Assembly: GCA_014529385.2 (NCBI GenBank)
Contig: CM043969.1
Coordinates: forward strand, 12,854,648-12,918,647
Reading direction: 5' to 3'
DNA length: 64,000 nt
Source of the DNA: Adiantum capillus-veneris
Lineage: Eukaryota; Streptophyta; Polypodiopsida; Polypodiales; Pteridaceae
The notes below the pieces were generated by a model. The model worked only from the letters and a program-made list of their open reading frames with translations, searched no databases and was not told the DNA's origin. Made by a program: the position numbers and the translations under genes. Positions 12,401 to 22,660 of the stretch are shown in pieces; within the stretch, counting starts at the first letter, position 1; each line of letters begins with the position of its first letter.

Positions 12401-13345
12401 TCCATTGAAATACGCAAAACCCATGATATTTTGTACATGGGTGATTTACATTCAAGGTCAACCATTTCTCCAACCTATTATCCCTAGTAGGTTTGTCTCA
12501 CAATTCACCACTTTTCCACTATATGTCATTATAATAAGAGGAATTGGGTGCTAAGGTCCACCACTTGTCCAGCCTATAAGGTTATACCTTGAATGGTATT
12601 TTTTTCTCACCACTTGTAATGCCCATGACATGCTTTACATGGGGTTTTGTTCCAAGGTTCACCACTTGTCCAAGCAAATTCTATTGAAACATAGAGAGAA
12701 ACAAAGGTCCACCACTTTTCCAAGCTAGGCTCCATTGAAACATGGACCTTAATACCAAATTATTCCTAGTAGCATGAGTAATATTTTGTACATGGGGGGT
12801 TTGCATTCAAGGTCCACCACTTGTCCAACGTACTTTTCCTAGTAGGTTTGGTCGCAAGATTCACCACTTGTCCACTCTATGTCATTATATTAATAATAAT
12901 TGGGTGTTAAGGTCCACCACTTTTCCAACCTATAAGGTTATATATTGAATGGTATTTTTTCTCACCACTTGTAATGTCCATGATATGTTTTACATGGGGA
13001 TTTTGTTCCAAGGTCCACCACTTGTCCAAGCTAAATCTGTTCAAACATAGAGAGAAACAAACGTGCACCACTTGTCCAAGGTAGGCTCCATTGAAACATG
13101 GAGAGAATGATGCTCCACCATTTATCCAAGATAGACTCCATTGAAACATGGAGAGAAGTAAGCTCCACCATGTTTCCAAGATGCTAGAGTCCATTGAAAC
13201 CCAAAACCCTTGATACTTTGTACATGGGGGTTTTACATTCAAGGTCCACCACTTGTCCAACCTATTATCCCTAGTAGCATGAGTGGCTTGGTCTCAGGAT
13301 TCACCACTTGTCCACTCTATATCATTATATTAAGAAAAATTGGGT
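9490..13345 (-). repeat. Minisatellite array, reverse orientation, with 1.19-kb higher-order repeat
   Basis: The reverse complement of the core, AAGGTCCACCACTTGTCC, recurs dozens of times with linkers AAGCTAGGCTCCATTGAAA and CATGGAGAGAAG. A subunit marker, CACCACTTG(T/A)AATG followed by CCATGA(T/C)ATG, occurs near 9987, 10544, 10981, 11414, 11768, 12174, 12608 and 12963. Spacings of 433, 354, 406, 434 and 355 show a three-part higher-order unit of about 1194 bases: 10981, 11414 and 11768 pair with 12174, 12608 and 12963. Diagnostic variants such as GGAACCTCCAC and ACCTTAATACCAAATTATT recur at the same offset. Earlier copies at 9987 and 10544 are incomplete relatives. Confidence 0.9.
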
Positions 13346-13682
13346 TTCCATATCTAAATGGATCTTTGCTTGGATAAGTGGTAGACCTTGAGACCTAAAT
13401 ACCCATTCTACACTAGAGCATTGGTTAAGCCTTATACACTTCAAGCATACCTTTAACAACAAGTAGTAGTTATTAGTTGACTTAAGTCTAGTTGAACTCC
13501 ATGGTATTGAGACTAAGAGAGAGTGTAGCATAAAAAAGAGTCAGGATTTTAATTTGACTTTCTTTCTATTAATGAGTAGATCATAGATGGATTTTGGTAT
13601 CTAATAAAACCTTAGGGTAGACAATGTAAAACTCATGTCTATTGTTGTGTTTGCATTAAGTGTTCTTGTTCTTTAATTTCAG
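13346..13682 (+). other. Spacer and splice acceptor before FCP1-like exon B
   Basis: One forward core variant (TTGGATAAGTGGTAGACCTT) is at about 13370, opposite in direction to the array just before it. AT-rich sequence then leads to GTTCTTTAATTTCAG ending at 13682, a good acceptor. Confidence 0.6.
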
Positions 13683-14458
13683 AACCATTACAGAAAAATG
13701 GATTGGCTATATGCTGGCATAAATTGAAGAAAACTATTGAATTACCCATCCAACCTCCTCCAAGACCTTGTCCAAGGAATGAATCACCTCCTTATCACCT
13801 ACCACTTGCTTTCAAGGACATCAAAAGAGTACTTATCTTGGATCTAGAGGGGTTACTTCTCAAGACAGTTGAAATGAAACATGGAGATTCTATGCCATCT
13901 TGGGCTCAACACATGCGACTTGTGGAGGACAAAGATGAAGTTTATCATGTGGTGCGACCAGACGCACAAAGTTTTTTGGATTTTTGTGCTGAATACTTTG
14001 AGCTATGGATATGGAGTTGCTATAACTTAACAAGGGTGCAACGCATCACACAAAAGTGTTTTCCTGAGCAGTATACCAAGTTCAAGGTGTTTATGAGTAA
14101 CAAAAATTGCCAAAATCCAAATATCATGTTAGGATTTACAAGGGTTTATCACAAAAATCTGAGTGATATTTGGAAGATATTTGAGGATTTGGATGCAAAC
14201 AATACCTTAATTTTTGATGACACTCCATATAGGGTGATGTGGAACATGCCAGGGACATATCTTATATTTCCAAAGATGTGGAGGCAAACTTCCGAGCAAC
14301 TTCAAAACTTCTTGCAGAGAACCATAATTCCATGGTTGGTAGGATGGTTGTATGCAAGAGATAAGAGAGTCTATACATACAACACAATTGTAAATCAGTA
14401 TAGTGATTCTGAGACAAATTATGTCCTTGGTGTGTACTTGTCAACACGAAAGCATTGA
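13683..14458 (+). CDS. FCP1/NIF-like HAD phosphatase domain exon B (catalytic acid replaced)
   Basis: The exon opens in phase 1 after TTTCAG (AA|CCA TTA CAG) and stays open to TGA 14456-14458, giving about 257 residues. It has no early ATG, so it must be joined to an upstream exon; the phase fits the donor at 3515. A proline-rich lead (PIQPPPRPCPR) is followed by VLILDLEGLLLK (13830-13865), in which the second catalytic Asp of DxDx(T/V) is Glu. Then come VRPDAQSFLDF, LWIWSCYN and LIFDDTPYRV (14207-14236). It is a diverged paralogue of exon A at 7305-8503, with the same order of motifs but no C-terminal extension. Activity is uncertain. It may be an alternative 3' exon of the 863-3526 gene, or the tail of a separate gene whose start is lost in the repeats. 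Confidence 0.68.
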
Positions 14459-15214
14459 ATAAATATGGCTATAAGATGCTTTTTTTATTCTAGTGTGTAT
14501 CTTTCAACATTTGTATAATTTGATATAGTCTTTTTTTTTTTTTAAAAAGGTGTGTCAATTTTATGAACACTTGAATGGAGTGCACCCTACTCTAAGGGGA
14601 CTTCAATGTACTATTGGAGTGCATCCTATTGTAAGGGGACTCTGATGTATTGCTAGAGTGCACCAAATTTTTGGGGACTCATTTTTTATTTGATTGGGGC
14701 CTATGTTGGGTCATATAGTAAAAGAAATTCATTTTTTGTCAATTCATATCGAGGTTGCATTTATTTGGAACTATGAAAGAATTGATGTTTGATGTCAAAA
14801 TAAAACTTGTAAGTGTGGATCAGAGAATTCATGGACTTTAAATATGTGAGAGGGATCTTTTTCTTGGGCACAAATGTTTGCTTCAAGAATTTTGTCATTA
14901 CATACTTTATGTGAAAGAGTTTTAGAACCTAAAAGACTTTGAAAACAAAACTATGGAATCTAAGTGCATGTATTCTTGAATGGCTTGAAAGTTGATGTAT
15001 ACATGCATGTCGCCTTGATGAAGATTTAGATCTGACAAGATGGAAAGATATAATTCTTGGACGTTACCTTTGTCAATTTGGTAATAACATATTTAACTTT
15101 CTTTTAATATGGGTGGAAAATATATTATTATGCATTTGGAACCTAATTGCTTGACCTTCAAACCAAGATTCCTATGTTATTTTTTCATATACTTTTTTGT
15201 ACTGAATTAAGATT
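14459..15214. other. Non-coding AT-rich stretch
   Basis: It includes the probable 3' UTR of the preceding exon, a T10 tract at about 14530, the small tandem repeat at 14578-14681 and then AT-rich DNA. I see no coding potential. Confidence 0.6.
14578..14681 (+). repeat. 39-base tandem repeat, 2.6 copies
   Basis: GAGTGCACCCTACTCTAAGG with GGACTTCAATGTACTATTG is followed by GAGTGCATCCTATTGTAAGG with GGACTCTGATGTATTGCTA, and then a partial third copy GAGTGCACCAAATTTTTGGG. It is unrelated to the 18-base minisatellite. Confidence 0.85.
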
Positions 15215-16625
15215 GTGGATGCAAGGTCCACCACTTGTTCAAGCTAGATCTAAGAAAGTATATATACTGAGTCTTCAAACTAGTAAACCAAGGGAAGAGA
15301 GAAGCAGGGTCCATCACTTGTCCAAGCTCATCTCTAGACAACATAGAGAGATGTTATGTCTACTAATTGTCCAATATAGTCATGGAGAAATGATAGAAGG
15401 TTGATCCACTTGTCCAACCTATCATCTCTAGTAAAATGGGAGGTTTGGCCTTAAGATTCACCATGTAACCAACATATACTTCATTGTATTATGAAGAGTA
15501 GAAAAGAAAAGCTCCACCACTTGTCTAAGGTAGTTCCAAAATCAACATGGAGAGAAGAAAGCTTCACCATTTGTCCAAGATAGGTTCCATTAAAACATGG
15601 AAAACCTCATATATGTTGTACATGGAAGCTTTTTTCCAAGGTCCACCACTTGTCCAAGCTAGGATCCATTAAAACACAATGGATAGAAACAAGGCTCCAC
15701 AACTCGTCCAACCTTTATAGCTGCGAAGTGTACCGGTTGTCTAAACTAGGCATGGGAAAATAATAGAAGGTCCACCACTTATCCAATATATTATCTCTAA
15801 TAGCATGGGAGGTTTGGTCTCAAGATTTAGGAATTGGCTGACCTGTATTTCATTGTATTATGATGAATTTGGTTTTAAAGTCAACTACTTATCCATGCTA
15901 TAAGTTTTATATCTTGAATGGTATTCCTTCCCATCACTTAGAAAACCAATGATATGTTGTACATGGGAGGGTTTGTTACAAGGTCCACCACTTGTCCAAG
16001 CTAGTTTCATTGAAACATGGATGAAGACAAGCTCCACCATTTGTTAAAGCTAGACTCCATTGAAATCTAGAAAATCCATTCTATGTTGTACATGGGGTTT
16101 TTGTTTTAAGGTCCAACACTTGTCCAAGCTAAGATCCATTGAAACATGGAGTAGAGAAAACACTCCACACTTGTCCAAGCTAGGCAACATTGATAGTAGT
16201 TGGTTTATTTTGAAGATCCACCACGTGTCTAAGCTAACTCTATTGAAACATAGAGAGAAGCAAAGGTCCACCAACTGTTCAAGCTAGGCTCCATTGAAAC
16301 ATGGACAAAAGCAAGCTCCACCATTTCTCCAAGATAGACTCCATTGAAACATGGAGAGAATCAAAGGTCCACCATTTCTCCAAGCCAAGATCTAGTTGTC
16401 CAACCTATAAGGTTATATCTTAAATGGTAATCTTTCTAATCACTTGGAATACCCATGATATGTTTTACATGGGGATTTTGTTCCAAGATCACCACTTGTC
16501 CAAGCTAACTCTATTGAAACATAGAGAGAAGCAAAGGTCCACCACTTGTCCAAGCTAGTCTCCATCGAAACAAGGAGAGAAGCAAGCTCCATCATTTCTC
16601 CAAGATAGGCTAGCATGGATAAGTG
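15215..16625 (-). repeat. Minisatellite array, reverse orientation, diverged
   Basis: AAGGTCCACCACTTGTCCAA cores alternate with CATGGAGAGAAG and CATTGAAACATGG linkers. The higher-order marker (CACTTGGAATACCCATGATA) recurs at about 16440 and in diverged form at about 15935. The array is less regular than 10-13 kb. A forward core (TTGGACAAGTGGTGGACCTA) reappears at about 16837-16856, so orientation switches again. Confidence 0.85.
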
Positions 16626-16859
16626 CACCTTGAAACCAACCTTCCTATGAGGCAATAGAGCATATGCTACATATTTTATGTATGCCCCATGCCTCAAATT
16701 AAGAAGTTATAGATTAGAAGTGGACCTTGCTTAAATGTCACATGCAATAAATTAAGGAAAAATAGCCAAGTGGATTGTATTCCTCAATGGATCCTTGCTT
16801 TCACAAGTTGTGAACCTTGAGTCACTTTTACATTAACTTGGACAAGTGGTGGACCTAGA

Positions 16860-17215
16860 AACCAAGCTCTCCATGTTGAGATAAGTTGTAGGTAGGACAG
16901 TAGAACATAGACAACGATAATGGATGCAATATACTCTCTTAATAATCCAATTGATTGAAACCATGATATTTTAGTTGTTTTCATTGTGTATTGTATGTGC
17001 ATAAAGTGGAATGAGACCTTAAGAAAACTCAAAATTTTGACAAAATCTCTATATTTTATACATGATATATTGAAAGTTGTCCAACCTGGGAATTGGGATT
17101 TTCCCACTTTACCTAATATGGTCTTGATGTTTGTGTCAAGTATTGCATGCCAAAGTTGTGCAGGGAGTTATATCAAATTATGCAGAGTTTTTAGGATGCA
17201 TCATGTCATCAGGAC
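16860..17215. other. Non-coding spacer
   Basis: AT-rich DNA between the last forward minisatellite unit and the unidentified coding remnant. I see no gene, repeat or structural RNA. Confidence 0.5.
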
Positions 17216-18472
17216 ATGTATGATGCTCAAGAGGATCTAGATTGGTTTTTTTATTTTCTTGATGATGCATACAACTGGCATAATAGTCGTGTTGGTAAGA
17301 AGAAGAAGTCATGCTCAATTGTAAGGCGAATATCAAGGTTGCAAGAAGCGGTTGAAGGCCTTTCAAAGAAGTATGAAGAGAAGTTTGATGATTACCTTAG
17401 TGATGGTAATGTCCAATTTTCTTTTTATCAACCTATAAATGGTTCTAACATAGAACAACTTCAAGTTGTTAGTTTTCAACTACCAACAGTTTTTCAGGCA
17501 CCTGTAGTTTCAAAACCTGAAGTTTCAAAGCCTGAATCTGATTTTTCAGCACCTGAAGTTTTTCAACTTGATTTTGATGTTCTTGAATATGGGATTAAAG
17601 TTGTAGATACTTAGATTATTGAAGAGAAGAAGTTGATTCAAGGAGGAGATGTTGTTCAATGCAAGGGAGATGAAGTCCAAAAGATGATGAAGGGAGAAGG
17701 AGGAAGCCAGGAGCAGCTCATGAGACAAAGGAGCCAAGAGGACTGCTAGCTATCCCTAAACCTCACACTAAAGAGACTCACCTCTTTGTTGCAAGAAGAG
17801 AAGACAAGTTATCCAAAAGAAGAATTGGTGATTGAGAAGGAGGGAATACAAGTGGAGGTGAGCTAGGGAAGCCACCGATATCCCATACAAACCCATATAC
17901 CAACCTTGGACATCAATCTTGAAGAGGATGAAATTCAGGGAGAGATCAGATTTTAGTGTAATGAAGTGAAAGAGGAGAAGATAGATATAGACATAATGTG
18001 TGTTTATGATGAGTATGATGTGATGAATCAATTTTTGATGTACCTTGATGAGGAGTATCCCGCAAGTGACAGTCAGGAGGGTGTTTGTGTTGATGGAGAA
18101 GTGTTTTTTCGAGTTTTGAAAATTGAAAACCAATTTCCAAAAGTGCATATGAGTTATTTAAGTTGTGAAGACAAGGATATCAAATTTCAGGTCCATGAAT
18201 TACACGTTTTAATATCAAAGGTCCCTGATCTTGAGATTATTGGAGAAGGTGAAGAAAAAGAGGCTATGATCTATGACAAAGAAGTAACCATACATCATAA
18301 TAAGATGGTAAAGAAGCAGTGCTTTGCTATGCAAATCCCTCAAGATCCAATCAAGGAGAATACTTATCCACCTAAGTTTACAACAGGTGACAACTCTGTT
18401 GGTGTTGCAAATCCGAGGCTTGAAGAAGTCCAAAAGGGTGAAGGTAGTAGCATGGGATTACAGATCACTTGA
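17216..18472 (+). pseudogene. Unidentified coding remnant, acidic, broken
   Basis: Open pieces at 17216-17614 (132 residues) and 17966-18472 (168 residues) are linked by a stretch with stops but coding-like composition (lysine/glutamate-rich, GGDVVQCKGDEVQ). The first piece has a helical DLDWFFYFLDDAYNW and KKYEEKFDDYL, then short degenerate repeats (VSKPEVSKPESDFSAPEV). The second is acidic (YDEYDVMNQFLMYLDEEYP). I recognise no family. Its position directly 5' of the LINE endonuclease remnant, on the same strand, would suit a LINE ORF1, but I see no zinc knuckle or RNA-binding motif. A retroelement gag-like origin is equally possible. Confidence 0.4.
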
Positions 18473-18719
18473 ACTTAAAAAGTTTGGAAACCCACTTCCC
18501 ACCCAACCAAAAGGGGCAACAATTGTCGTCCCGCTTCACAATCCCTTTACAGTGTTATAAGAAAAGAAAGCCCCTTATTTGGATCCCCCGGAAAACTTCA
18601 TGGTAACCATTGGAATTGAGAAAGGACCAATGGAAGAGGACACCAGGAAAGAGGGCACAAAAGGAGTGTCTCAGGCGGCTAGAGGATTGTGTTCCCCTAT
18701 CTCAGTAATGGAGGATCTA

Positions 18720-19560
18720 ATCATCTAGTCATGGAACATTGAGAGGCTCAAGACCTAGAAGAAGCGCTCTTCTTCTGGGAGGAAGTTAGAAAAGGGAAAG
18801 AAGTCAATTGTTCGGCTGTCCAAGAACATCACCTTGATGTTGCAAGTAAAAGAAAACAAGAACTAGGCAAGAAGCTTGTATTTTATGGAGAGGGTGGTGG
18901 TGGCGGCAATGGTGTCATGACAGTTGTAGACAATGACCTAGAACACAAGGTGGTATTCAATCATCCATCTAGGAGAGCTTTGGGAGTTAAGATTAAGTGG
19001 GTGACCAACATGTCACCATTTTCAACGTTTATGGTCCTTGTAGGGAGAAGGAAAGAGAAAAGCTCTGGGATCACCTCAAAGGCATTCACGTGGAAGGGGA
19101 ATTAATGGCTCTTGATGGGATACTTGGAGAAGAGAAAGGATAGAACAGGCTCATCAAGCATGATTGAGGGATCAGAGAGATCCAGATGGCAAAGTTTGTG
19201 TGAGAAGTGGGATTTAATGGACTTGTGGATGTGGGTCCATGGAATAGCATGCCAGGATTTGTGTATACCAGCCTCCAATATGCTAGCACAACATCTCAAT
19301 TGGATAGATGTTATTGTTCCCATCAAGATGCTTGGCTACCACCATTGCTTGATATGAAGGTGTTAACTTCACAATGCTTATCGGATCACCTACAATTAAG
19401 CATGAAATTCCAAAAAACCAAAGTAGAAGGTGAATGCCCCCAAGGATCAAAAAATATACGAACAACATGGGCTCATCTCTTTAAAGACCCTCTCTTTAGA
19501 ACCCTGGTGATAAAAGCTATAAGAAAGCTTCATAACGATGTGGATTTGGTAAGCTCTTAG
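18720..19560 (+). pseudogene. LINE endonuclease domain (EEP family) remnant
   Basis: The pieces SWNIERLK, then VYGPCREKEKLWDHLKGI in another frame (about 19030-19080), GLVDVGPWNSMPGFVYT, TSQLDRCYCSHQDAW and SDHLQLSMKF follow the order of an apurinic-type endonuclease of plant LINEs. This endonuclease nicks target DNA for target-primed reverse transcription. The catalytic SDH near the end is kept, but the frame changes several times and stops interrupt it. Confidence 0.7.
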
Positions 19561-20139
19561 GCTTGGGATATCTTCACTAAGAATATTCAAAAAGCAATCA
19601 AGACTAGAGGAGCTAGAAGGAACAAACACCACGAGGAGCGCTTAAAGAAACTCGTAGAAGGAAACACCACGAGGAGCGCTTAGAGAAACTCGTAGAAGAA
19701 GTAGAGCTTTTAACCACCAAAAAATATACGAGTCGGCTTCTAAATCCAAGAATAGAAGGTGGATTGAAGCTAAATGTGACTCGATTGAACAAAAAATTGA
19801 GGTGGTGAAGGAGACCAAAATCATCTATCCAAAGAGACTTTCCTCCTGCCAAAAGAGGCTAATCAATCTCACTACTTCATGGCCCTCAAAGACAAGAGCA
19901 ATTGTGGCATCGTCCCAATGGGGAAGAAAAGGAGATTAAGGATCCGGATGAAATGGCTTGTATGATGCTTAACCACTTACAATTGATCATTGGCCAGTTT
20001 GAGGCTCGCTCCCTGGAAGTGGATGAAGCCAGAGTTTCTCTTCTGGGAGTTTTTACAAAAGTGGTATCACATACAGATACCAACATCTTGGAGAATGCAT
20101 TCTCCGAGGAGAAATTCTCTCACATGATGTAAGATTTGG

Positions 20140-21265
20140 TCAAAGAGAAGTCTCCTAGATGGGACGACATGAATACGGGGTTCTTCAAAGAATTTTGGGA
20201 GAAGCTTAAGTCTTTGATCATGTGAATGTCTTACCAAGCTCCTTGTCAATGGAGCTCTCGATTTGAGCATCAAAAGAGGCCTAATCACACCAATCCTTAA
20301 ACAAGTTTGTTTCTCCAAATTGAAGCATTGGTGACCAATAACTATGATGTCAATGGCATACAAAATAATCACCAAAATTTTTTATCTCAGTCTCTCTCCC
20401 CTACTTGATAAGGTCATCACCCCCCACCAACATGGATTTATAAAATGAAGATCTATCTATGACAACATTCAAGCAGCAATGGTTGGCATAGAGTTTGCAT
20501 CATCCACAAAGCAAAATTTTGTATTACTACAATTGGATTTAGATAAATCGTATGATAGGATCACACAGTCCCTTATTGAAGAGTTCATGAAATCATTGGG
20601 TTTTGGGTCGAGGATGTGTGAGTTGGTTAGCACATTGGGTGCTGGTAGCCAATCTGAGCTCTTATTTAATGAGCGGATTGTGGGGGATTTCAAGGTAAAA
20701 ATATCAATTAATAGCCACCCCCATTGGCTCCTCTTCTGTTTCCATTGGATCTCATCCACTAGTGACAATGCCCAAAGATAGTGCTTCAAGAGGAAAGAAT
20801 AAAAGGGCTATCCCTCCCCAATAATGACTAGCTACCGACGAAGCTAATTACTGATGATTCATTACTCTTCCTCAAAGCTTGTCCTCAGGTGATCAAGAAG
20901 GATCTAGATATTGTGCAAACATATGCCATTATGTCAGGGTCAAAGGGAAATATTGAAAAATCTAGAGTGATGACTCGTTCAGTACGGCAATGTGGCCCGA
21001 GGAGATTGTGTCCAAAGGAATGGTGTTTAGGCACATGGGAGCCCCTCTAGGGGTGGATATAACCCAGAAGCAAAGATTCTCATGGGTGTTGGATAAGAAA
21101 AGGATCAATTTGTATAGGTGGGAGAATGTGATTCTCCCATTTGCGAGAAGATTAAAAGTGATCAGTTCGTTTATGCTCCCATATAAAGCGTTTAATGACC
21201 CCCTACTTAAGATATCCAAATACAATTGGAAGGAGTTCTTAAAGCCGATGAAAAACTTCCTCTAG
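20140..21265 (+). pseudogene. LINE reverse transcriptase domain remnant
   Basis: Fragments in order: WDDMNTGFFKEFWEKL, GLITPILKQ, PITMMSMAYKIITKIF, LLDKVITPHQHGFIK, VLLQLDLDKSYDRI, then TDDSLLFLKACPQ at about 20850 in place of the F/YADD box, and HMGAPLGVD with SWVLDKKRINLYRWENVILPFARRLKVI from about 21030. This is the standard layout of a plant non-LTR reverse transcriptase. Stops and frame changes break it throughout. Confidence 0.75.
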
Positions 21266-21964
21266 AAAAGAAGAAATGAAGACTCCACTGCCCTTGCAGT
21301 GGGCAAGCTCGGAGGTCATAGTGAGACCGGTGAGGCAAGGCGGTCTTAAAATTCTAAACCCTAAATCACGCGAAGGCCTAGTGTGCCAAGTTTGTGGTTG
21401 CAATCACGAAGCAAGATCAAGCATGGGCTATTATGACAAAGTCCATGATGTACAATGCCAAACTGTGCTCACAAGGTGGCTAGTGGAAAGGGATTGATCT
21501 ACATGATAAGTTGCTTGCCCCTCAATGTTCTAACTTGAATCTTGCGGGCTTAATTGGTGAGTTGGCTCAAAAGTGCAACAGAGCTGCAAAGGCCTTGGAA
21601 TGGGGAGATGTAACTAGATACTTTCACAACTCAATGTCTCACTAGTCCCCTTGGCTTTCTAAGGTGGGAAGCATCCATTTGAACCCTACTTTGAGGGAGG
21701 TAGGCAAAAAGATGACCAACAAAGGACTCCAATGACTAGGCTAGTGTTGGGACTACAATAGGAGTAGTGACTGGAAAGGATCAGACCAACTAGCCTCACA
21801 GCTCAATCTCAATGGGACTAAAAGATTTCTGGTAAATAGAGTCTTAGAACGGTTTAACAGCTGTTGCCTACCGACCTGCAAGTCTAGGTCTGATTGGAAA
21901 GCATGGCGGTGTCCCATAGACAGACACTTTTGTAAACCACACACCAAGGAGGTGTACAACATCC

Positions 21965-22400
21965 TCATGGTCTTGCTAGATTGGCTATTCCCCTTGAACA
22001 AGCAATGGAGCAATGGTTGGAGGCAAGATGGATGACAATTGTAAAGAATATCGGGTGCCCACAATGGCCATTAAGGATGAAGGTCTTTGTATGGAAGGTA
22101 CTCTGGGGGGCCTTGTCAACTGGGGTGAAAGTCCTAGCTAGAGGTATTGGTCTAGATAGATGCTTGCAATGCATATCATCAAGTGGGAACCTCCCTCACT
22201 TCTTCAAGGACTGCTCGGGGATCTGTGGCATGGCAGGAAAGACATGCAAGTGGATCCAAAAGACATGGAAGATTTGGCTTTGCAAGAACAATCTCTTCTT
22301 GGATGGGAAGGTGTTCATGAGTGAACCACTTCTAATCAATGCACAAATTGTTAGGTTTTGCTACTTTAAACATGTTTGGAAGGCCAAGAACTATTGACTT
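21965..22400 (+). pseudogene. LINE zf-RVT-like C-terminal domain remnant
   Basis: QWPLRMKVFVWKVLWGALST, GVKVLARGIGLDRCLQCISS and NLPHFFKDCSGI keep the pattern of the zinc-binding region found after reverse transcriptase in plant LINEs (K.F.W..L....L.T...L..RG......C..C...E...H.F..C). It is on the same strand, about 700 bases after the reverse transcriptase remnant. Confidence 0.65.
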
Positions 22401-22660
22401 TTCAAGAACATCATTGAAACAAAAAGGTTCATGGAGATTATTCAAGAAAGCAAGTAAGCAATTGTTGCCATTGGGAAATGGAGGAACTCCTAAAGAGTGG
22501 AACAAGGTTGTGACTTTTGACCCTAGCATAGGTTTTAAATATAAAATAGTTATATTTGGTTTTCAATCATTGTTTCTTGGCTTGTGTGCACTAACACTTG
22601 GCAAGAGGATTCTACAAGAGTGGATACTTTCTCAAGGATTATCCAAAGAGCTGAAATAGG

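Larger units (their letters stand above)
18700..22660 (+). mobile_element. Degenerate LINE-type (non-LTR) retrotransposon
   Basis: Domains appear in plant LINE order on one strand: endonuclease (from SWNIERLK at about 18732 to SDHLQLSMKF at about 19410), reverse transcriptase (about 20140-21265) and a zf-RVT-like C-terminus (about 21970-22270). The frames are broken by many stops and shifts, so the copy is dead. The 3' end is not marked by a clear poly(A) tail, and I see no target duplication. The boundary at about 22660 is set by the end of the last coding-like frame. Confidence 0.75.

Noticed and set aside
9490-13345. Regularly spaced short repeats resembling a CRISPR array
   Set aside because: Spacing varies, spacers are themselves repeats, the setting is a plant nuclear genome and there are no cas genes.
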